From NCBI GenBank assembly GCA_021234155.1, contig JAJEKV010000059.1:7043172-7107171 (forward strand): 64,000 bases of DNA, given 5' to 3'. Position 1 is the first letter of the stretch; each line of letters opens with the position of its first letter. This DNA is from Isoetes taiwanensis. Taxonomy: Eukaryota; Streptophyta; Lycopodiopsida; Isoetales; Isoetaceae. Of this stretch, positions 56,869 through 64,000 are shown piece after piece. Made by a program: the position numbers and the translations under genes. The notes under the pieces are model-generated. The model ran no database searches. It was not told the origin of the DNA and saw only the letters and a program-made list of their open reading frames with translations.

Positions 56869-59800
56869 TCATGTGAAAAGTTCGCTGCCAAGCGTGACAA
56901 TTGCTGTTCCTCCTGTGGCCAATCCTCTCTCTTTTTCCAGGATTTGTTCAAGTTCATTCACTACTCCATTTATTGTTGGCCTTTTGTCTGCATTGGAGTC
57001 TATGCACTGAAAGGCCACAGCCAACATCCGGTGCATCCCTTCGGAATACCCAGACTGTATACCACTATCCACAATCATTTGTAAGCTTCCTGCTGCATGC
57101 ATTAAATGGGCCTGCACATCCAACAAATAGTATCATCTTACATGCAGGCAGATCCATATTGAAGAGCACAGTCATATCTACTAAATGTTACTAAAGTATA
57201 ACCAAGGTGAATGGCAGTTGAATAGCAATTAGGAAAGTTTTGGAAGTTACCCATTCAATAAGATTGCCCTCCGGAGGTGCGTATGCTTTACTGATTGCTT
57301 CCCTCCCACTTATGAGCTCCAACAAAAAGACTCCAAAGCTGTATATGTCACTCCTTTTAGATGGCCTCTTGGTGTGATGGTATCTAAGATAACATAATGC
57401 AACATCACCACTGTCAGAAATTACTCCAATATGCAGGCATACTGTGGACTATACATTACTTACTCAGGATCAACGTAACCTATTGTGCCAACATCACTGG
57501 AGGAACCTAGACTTTTCCCAGCTTGTAAAAGCCCTGATAATCCAAAGTCTGTAACCTTTGCAACAAAATTCTCATCAAGAAGAACATTGCTGGACTTGAA
57601 ATCCGCATGTGCAACCAGTGCTGTCTCCTCGTGTAAATATTGTAAGCCTGCATCAAAATAAATCATCAAATTTCCATATTGGTAAAAACAATAGTAGTTT
57701 CAAATATTTAAATGCACCTTTTCCAGCACCAACAGCAATAGAAAGTCTTTGTTTAAAGTCAAGACTTCCCCAGGGATTTCCATCTTTGTCTGCCAACATA
57801 TAACATGTTGTAGTTATAACAAATTGTAAATAGAACAATAACCAAATCAATATAGTAGCCATGGCGTACCGTATAAAAGGCTGCAGACATTTCCATTAGG
57901 AAGATAATCATATATCAGCATCTGAAGCTGACGATCGTTATCTTGACAACAACCAAGGAGACTAACAAGATGTCTGTGGCGCATCTGACAAAGCTGTTCG
58001 GCCTGTCCAATGTGAACATGCCATGCTGAGAAACTTTGAGGTAGTAAACTTGGAATTATGAATTTAAAGAACATATTAAAGAAACAGCTGGTGTAGAGTA
58101 TAAAGGAAGTGCCTATAAAACCAATTAAATAACAACTCATTTAACTCCTTCAATATTACATATTAGCCAAACCTAGTTGCGATGATAATGAAATCACCTG
58201 CCCAATGTGTAGGCAGCAAAATGTTTACTCAGCATACAACAAGAAAAGACACTTGCAAATACGAAACTCAAAGGATGGTTACCTGGATAAGGAATTCATG
58301 ACAGGGCATGCTACTCCTTTTCTTAATTGCAACTATTGTTCCATCTTCAAGAAGACCTTTATATACCATGCCAAACTTTCCTTCACCAATTAGATTGCTT
58401 GTACTAAAACCCTTGGTTGCATGGTCTAACTCTCCAAAGGAGAAAAATCTACCCCTTTGTACCTCTGGAATAATAGGCACACCACCTAGCGCTGTAGGGC
58501 TCTCTGCTCCCTTTGCCCAATCAACTATATGAGATGTTTAGTTAGCTTAATTTGCCAACATCGACAAAGCGCGACAGAAAATCATTCAACAAGAATGCTT
58601 TACCTTGCGCAGATGGGTCTGATGAACCAGTATCAGATGTATTACTTGGCCAGTTCTTTGCACGTAAGAGACACAATGAGACTAAGGCGATGGCCATGGC
58701 AACTAAAACTGCAGCACCCACAACACCCCCTGCTATAGCTGCCACATGTGTTTTTGACTTATGAGCTTGGGCCTTTGGAAACCCTTCCCCAGGGTCAAAC
58801 ACCAAGGCTGGTGCCAATGAGGATGTGCATGAAGTTAAATTATATTCTCCATTACGAGAACAAAGATCTGGATTTCCTGTAGCCCTGCAGCATACATAGA
58901 CCATTAATTATATAAATTTCCCAGACAGATCTGCCTGTACTGGCTTCATAGCATCCTCTTCCAAACACATACTTGATCTTAATATGTCGTGATGGGGTTT
59001 CAGAAAATGGAAGAAGACCAGAGAGTTTATTGTCTGCCAAGAATCTGCGAATTGACAGCACATAATTTAATAAGAATAGAAACATATGAGAAATTGATCA
59101 ACGCACTAGGCTTGAATACTGACAGCTCATTTAACTTGGATAATAATAACAGGGTTGATGGAATTCGTCCTGTCAATAAGTTTTTGGATAACCGACTGTA
59201 TGCAATTACCCAAGTAATGAATCAAACAGATTGTTAAGAATGACACTCTTTGTCCAGCAAAATCTTTTTCAGGCCAAGTGCCAACTTACAGTGAAATCAA
59301 ATTCTTTATATTGCCCAATTCAGATGGTATGTTTCCCTCCAAATGGTTATCATCAAGCCATCTGCAAGGCACCAATGAAAAGTCTGATTGAGACTCATGA
59401 AGAGGATCCAATCCATCAGATGCTATACGTCAAGGAGCATATATTAACAGGATTGAAGAGAAGATTATCAACAGAAAACACTAAGACTCACAGGTAATTC
59501 AGGCTTGTCAAATTTCCAAGTGCAGGTGACAGTAATCCATGGAGTTGTAAGCCTGATAGCTTCCTGCAAGAGAAGAAAGCAAAAATAACATGAGACCTGT
59601 TGTAATTCTGAATCAACCACTTATAGGACTTACAGAGACGTAACAGCAGAGTTCACTTTGTTGCCTGTGCATTTTACACCCCTCCATTTTGAACGACATG
59701 GATCTCCCACCCAGCTATTAAGACTTGGAGGTCCACCGACGGCAGTTTTGAATGCAAGAAGAGCTTGGGCTGTAGACAACCAAAATGGAGAATAAATGGT

Positions 59801-60303
59801 AGGCAGCAGAGCATTTCTAACTAAAGAAGGAATAGAAAGAATGTTAAAAACCTAGGTACCCATAATGCAGGCAAACTTACCATGAGAAGATCATTAACAA
59901 AATGATCCATAAACATTGAAGATCGCAAGAACATTAACCTTCCTTGTATGGCATTCCTAGGGATTGATGGAGCATGAAATCAAGCACCATCAAGAATTTG
60001 TTTCTCTGACATGTTTACTGATTCTTTGTTTTGGTCAATGTTATCAAGGTGAGCACCCCAACAATTGAGCCATGGCTAATGTGAATGCTAGTGATTTAAA
60101 AAAATGAGTAGGTTTTAGATTTGTTAACACTGGAAGTGTTCATCGAAACAAGATCATTTATCATATTCGAGCTGTAAGAAAATGAAGCAAAGAAGAATGC
60201 TAGTACCTGCAGCTGGCTGAGAATGTACTGGCAATAGTCTCCAAAATAAGAGTTGCATAAAAACAAGAAACAAGCTCCTACTAGTCCCCCAATGCAGCAT
60301 CAT
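56869..60303 (-). CDS. LRR receptor-like protein kinase, 13 exons, 602 aa
   Basis: Exons on the minus strand: 60303-60207, 59769-59634, 59563-59492, 59361-59290, 59195-59124, 59044-58973, 58884-58604, 58524-58283, 58002-57870, 57789-57718, 57647-57464, 57383-57251, 57111-56869. All introns are GT-AG and phases join without a stop. Residues 1-29 are a signal peptide, about 30-78 an LRRNT domain (LLAFKTAV...WRGVKC), and 78-174 four 24-residue LRRs, each on its own 72-nt exon. A transmembrane helix spans about 221-247. The kinase starts near 295: Gly-loop [11 protein letters not shown] (314-324), lysine K335 in VAIK, HAD (430-432) in place of HRD, K434, N437, DFG (450-452), [10 protein letters not shown], and [13 protein letters not shown]. 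The loss of Arg in HRD makes it a non-RD kinase; by my alignment the helix-C Glu is Gln348. It should sit in the plasma membrane and sense an extracellular cue; the ligand is unknown. Start: the ATG at 60303 begins the signal peptide directly; one at 60357 is in frame upstream. Confidence 0.93.
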
Positions 60304-63040
60304 TGATCCGTAGAGCAGCACCTCCACGCATGGCTGCACAGGGTTTCCGCTGTTCAAACTTCCGGCGGCCCTTTGCTAGATCCTCTCTGCTATTCTAATG
60401 TTTTTTTTTCTGTCTAACAAGAGATTCCATGAATGGGCAGGGACTAAACTCAGGGTTGAGGAGAAAAAACAGAGCCAAGATGCCAAACTCGTGTGAAATG
60501 ACGCATTCGATTTGTAGGCAAGGCCAAATGAATGGAAACAAGAAAAGGAACGTTTAGCGGCTCTGAGAAGACCCAGAAGCAATATTGAACAGATAGCGAC
60601 AAGGGCTGCATGTTTTAATGTCTTAGCTTCTTCAGCTTGGCTCTGTGCATATTATGGGTCGTAGTTAGCCTCGATCTTCGGACCTTTTTTGCCTCGATAG
60701 ATAGCATGTATGATGCTGGTTTTGACTCTCTGTGCTGGCCGGCACAGAGAAAAAGGGGGACAAAAAAAAATAAACAACACAGGAAAGAAAAACGAGGAGC
60801 TTGGCAGAGGCCAGTACTTAGTTTATTGCATCCACCCCGTCGAACAGCCAACAGCGTTGCTCTGCTTCACACTTTTGCCCTGATGTGCATTTAGGGCAGA
60901 AATCTGAGCAAATTTGCTTGAATCTCTGTAATGCCAGTAGATCTTTTGAACTAGACATGTGTAGCCAGTGCATTTTTGAAGCAAACCCGTTCAAATCGAA
61001 CTGCTACAACTGAGAAAGGTAAAGAAAGGTCAAGCTTTGAGGAATGGCAGAGTTTTCATGGTGGGTTTTGGCTCAATGAAGGCTGTTTTCCTTTGTCAGA
61101 AGATGAAAAGCTTAGGATTAGATCCTTGAAGAGGGAGTAAAGAAGACGTGAGTTGGATGGATTGGCCCATCAATTGAGCTGTTAAGACGACCAGAAAGAG
61201 ACAGGGGTGCTTGCCTAGCCATAGCCGTCCACAAAATTAAGTGCCACAGATTTTATCCTACCATTAATTTCCACCCCATTATGTGTATTTTATATGTAGA
61301 ATCCTACCTATAATTTTTCCACTTCCCCATTTAGCAGTATCCATTATGTTTTCTTTGTAGTGGTAGTAATGTAGACGTTATGAAGGGGATAACATGCTAG
61401 TTGAAAAACCACAGTTACCCCCCAAGTCCAGCAAACCACAACTATGGCACATAGATTCTCTCCCCCAAGTCCAGGAAGCCACAACTATGACACGTAGATT
61501 CTCTCAGCGGCTTCTCGGCTTCTATCAAAACTATGGCATGCAATGAGAATAGGTTCTTGTTTGGGAGTACCTTGTTGCTTTGGCTCTGAAGCTTAAGGCC
61601 AAGAACTCTGGCCCCATGAGCCATTGGATGCCCCATCTCCAAGGCCGCACCTGGTAACTACCCGGTTCTCCGAACAAGTTTGGTTGCTCAGGAGCACGAA
61701 CAATGGCTGGGTGTTGTCCTATTCTATTGCTACAGTGATTTTCTTTGTCCTTTGTGTTGCTTTAAATAGTGGTCTCGACAAGAAAAATAGTTCAAGGCAT
61801 GAGATCCCAACAACGGTTTTCAACAAATTGGCGTCCATGGACCACTTTTATGTCACTCTCATTGTAATATACTCTGCCAATTTTATTTGCTCTACTTGTC
61901 GTTCTCGACTTGCAATCAAGACGGTTCTAACTTATCATCTCTAAGACACAATGGCAAAGCACACTACTTTGAGATAGATAGGTAGGTAGGTAGGTAGGTA
62001 GGGTCCATGGAGAGATCTTAAAAAACCCTAGCTTCATTGGATTTAGGTCTTTTAAGATTAATCCATTGAGTCTTGTTTCTATTCAGCTATAGGATATGAG
62101 ATCCATTCTTTTTTTGTCTAGTCCATAAATGCTTATCTTCTTTTTTATTTTGAGATGGGGTTGGGAACCGTGCCAAAGAATGTCGCATGTTACGCCGCAT
62201 GTGGCGTTCCTTTCCCCCTTGCGGCCCCCTGCTGGACGCGGGCTGGCAGCATTGATGGCCAGTTTTTGAGCTGGTGGGTTGTTTGAATGCTGCCTATGCA
62301 TTATCTTCCTTCCGTCCTGCCCTGCTCACGATTTTTGGCGCTCCAAGCTCTCTCATGGTTTTTGACGCCCAAGCTTGAGCTGGGTTGGAACTCCAAACTA
62401 ACAAACCTCAGAGTTTGCAAGCCTCAGTTCGTTTTTGCCTTTGACTTTGGTTTTAGGTGGTTTCTCTTTTAATTTTAGACGACGCTTATGGCGTTTTCAG
62501 ACGATATTGTAACGCTCGGGCATTCACCAATGTGCAGATGCTTGATTGAGAGCCGATTAGATCTTCATAAGAGGAGTTTCTTTGCTCAATATTCCTCTGC
62601 TTTGTCTTTCCACGGTTCCGGCAGAGCTTGGAAACGGCAAAAGTAAATCAAATCTCGGAGTCCTCAGGCAGCAGCATCCGACATTAGAACCGGTTAGAAG
62701 ATGTTTGCTGATGTTGGTGGCAACATTGTGCAAAATTCGTCCCTGCTGAACAAATACTAGGTAGATTACAGTTTGCTATTTTTCTAACACAACTCTTTGT
62801 TTCTAGATTTCTTTTTCCCTTGCACAGAAGTACTCTGTGTCTGAAACGCTTAGCTCGTGCAATATGCCATAATCAACATTTGCTTGCCGCAGGACGTTTT
62901 TGAATCTAGACAATCTGTTTGGTTTTTTCTCTGCCATCAAAACTATAGCAAGTCTTTATTTTTCTAGCTACTTCTATGATAAGTAATGCTGCCTTGGGAC
63001 GTCTTCATTTTGCTCTTTATTTTCAACTTTCATATAATAG
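60304..63040. other. no gene recognised
   Basis: The first few hundred bases presumably contain the kinase gene's promoter (reading left from 60304). Frames at 60637-60894 and 61624-61944 (plus) lack family motifs. A 52-codon frame at 62488-62646 (MAFSDDIVTLGHSPMCRC) and the GC-richer block 62200-62500 may belong to a transposon, but this is a guess. Confidence 0.4.
61978..62001. repeat. (TAGG)n microsatellite
   Basis: Six tetranucleotide units after a short GATA run. Confidence 0.9.
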
Positions 63041-63406
63041 GAAGGTTTTGCACCTTTAGGTGTTGAACTTATTGATTCTGTTCTTGATGTTGTTCGAAAG
63101 GAAGTTGAGAGCTGTGACTGTCTTCGGGGTAGGAGTTTGACATCTAATTTTCTTCCCTTTCTGCCCTTTTTATGTTTTTTGCTTTCTTTATACATTTCAG
63201 CATTTCTATGCTCAATTTGTTATTTTAGCATCCCTTATAATCAGGGACTGCTTTGATAGTTCTGATAATTACATCGACTGCTTTCTTTTAATTCCCATCT
63301 CAACTCTCATTTCGCATCATTATAACTTCCTATTTTACTCTACATATATAGTTAGCATTATCGTTGTTGACATGCAGGTTTTCAAAACTCTATGGGAGGT
63401 GGGACA
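63041..63406 (+). pseudogene. beta-tubulin gene fragment with retained intron
   Basis: 63041-63128 codes [20 protein letters not shown] with LRG, then a GTAGG donor. After an acceptor ATGCAG at 63377, 63378 onward codes FQNSMGGGT. Beta-tubulin has [21 protein letters not shown] followed by FQ and GGGT, and plant genes are known to have an intron at this point in phase 1, as here. Upstream tubulin sequence is absent: after EG the peptide has FAPLGV in place of Ala. Downstream the tubulin similarity ends at GGGT, where the LINE frame starts. It is a fragment and cannot make tubulin. Confidence 0.75.
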
Positions 63407-64000
63407 TTTGTCCCTGGGAGGAACATTTTGACTAATGTTGCCGCAGCTTATGAGGGCCTTTATTGGGCCAGAAGAACAGAGCAAGGCATTGCCTATCTTA
63501 AGCTTGACTTTGCCAAAGCTTACGATAGTGTCCATTGGGAGTTCTTTGTCCGCCATGATGTTAGCGCGCAATGTGGGTCCACTTTACAGAGACGATCATG
63601 AAGTCAAGATAGGTCAAGACGCGGGCACGGTGGTGTGTCGTGGGTGAACCCTCCGCCTTTTCCGCTTACCCTTTGGCGCCGCTTTTGTTTACGATTGTGG
63701 CGAGGCAATCGTCTCGCTTGTTTTTGCCTGCAGTGGAGGAGGGAGTGGTGGATGGGCTTGAGATGCGGGGATGGTAGCCGCCAGATTATTAACCGGTTTG
63801 CCGATGACACTTTCCTCTTCCCCGGTGGCAGAAGAGAGGAATTTGCGTAACGTGAAGGGTTTGTTGGATACTTTCTCCTTGGCCTCAGGCATTCTTCTGA
63901 ATTGGGGTAAGTGCTCCGCATTATGGGCCCAGCTGACTCCGCCTCCCCCTTGTTTGGCTCTATTCCCTTGGAAGGTGCTTCGAGGTAATGTGTGTACTAA
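63407..64000 (+). pseudogene. LINE (non-LTR) reverse transcriptase fragment, cut by window end
   Basis: The tubulin frame runs on into FVPGRNILTNVAAAYEGLYW and YLKLDFAKAYDSVHWEF (63407-63550), the first palm motif with catalytic Asp. Then come AYPLAPLLFTIVARQ (about 63665-63710), RFADDTFLF (63797-63825), the second catalytic motif with Asp-Asp, and LASGILLNWGKCSALWAQ (about 63879-63930), each reached by changing frame. The segment between the first and second motifs is shorter than normal. These are motifs of plant L1-type LINE reverse transcriptases. Frameshifts and loss of sequence make it non-functional; the rest lies beyond the window. Confidence 0.85.

Overview
The window looks like nuclear DNA of a land plant with a large, repeat-rich genome. 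The evidence is a plant-type LRR receptor kinase with 13 introns-and-exons in good order, an ABCC-type transporter relic, a beta-tubulin fragment that keeps an intron at the expected plant position, plant-style Helitrons, a Mutator-type MITE and a LINE. A fern, lycophyte or similar lineage is possible, but the species cannot be fixed from the sequence. Only one gene is clearly intact: the receptor kinase at 56869-60303 on the minus strand. Almost everything else is mobile DNA or its debris.

Left part (1-26.8 kb): after about 3.5 kb without genes comes a nest of two related large DNA elements. The inner copy (12678-26155, 13.5 kb) has perfect 25-bp terminal inverted repeats and a 4-bp target duplication, GTAA. 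The outer copy starts at 3573 with the same terminus. It is split by the inner copy and also by an AT-rich foldback element (7028-9889, target duplication CTAT). Each copy carries a broken minus-strand transposase-like gene, a divergent plus-strand leader exon pair, and then a zone filled with a short palindrome, CTCGACTCGCGAGTCGAG and variants (about 25 copies). Beyond that the inner copy holds degenerate plus-strand reading frames of unknown function, and both copies hold a related minus-strand exon (18.6-19.1 kb and 26.2-26.8 kb).

Middle (26.8-37.3 kb): an ABCC transporter pseudogene, microsatellites, a degenerate satellite (31.4-32.9 kb), three diverged repeat units (33.2-34.1 kb) and a pair of about 0.75-kb direct repeats that carry a tRNA-like A/B-box pair.

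37.3-53.9 kb: two Helitrons lie head to tail on the minus strand, about 8.2 kb each. Both encode a Rep (HUH/Y2) plus Pif1-type helicase and both are broken, at different places. Upstream of Rep, each has a series of small exons that repeatedly encode AT-hook motifs and a second Lys-rich motif. The pair sits in an (AT)n tract of one direct repeat; the other repeat (35395-36197) preserves the empty site.

Right part (53.9-64 kb): gene-poor DNA, a 440-bp MITE with a 9-bp target duplication, the intact receptor kinase, 2.7 kb with no recognisable gene, and at the window edge a beta-tubulin fragment fused in frame to a LINE reverse transcriptase. All alignments were made by eye; exon limits in the transposons are approximate.
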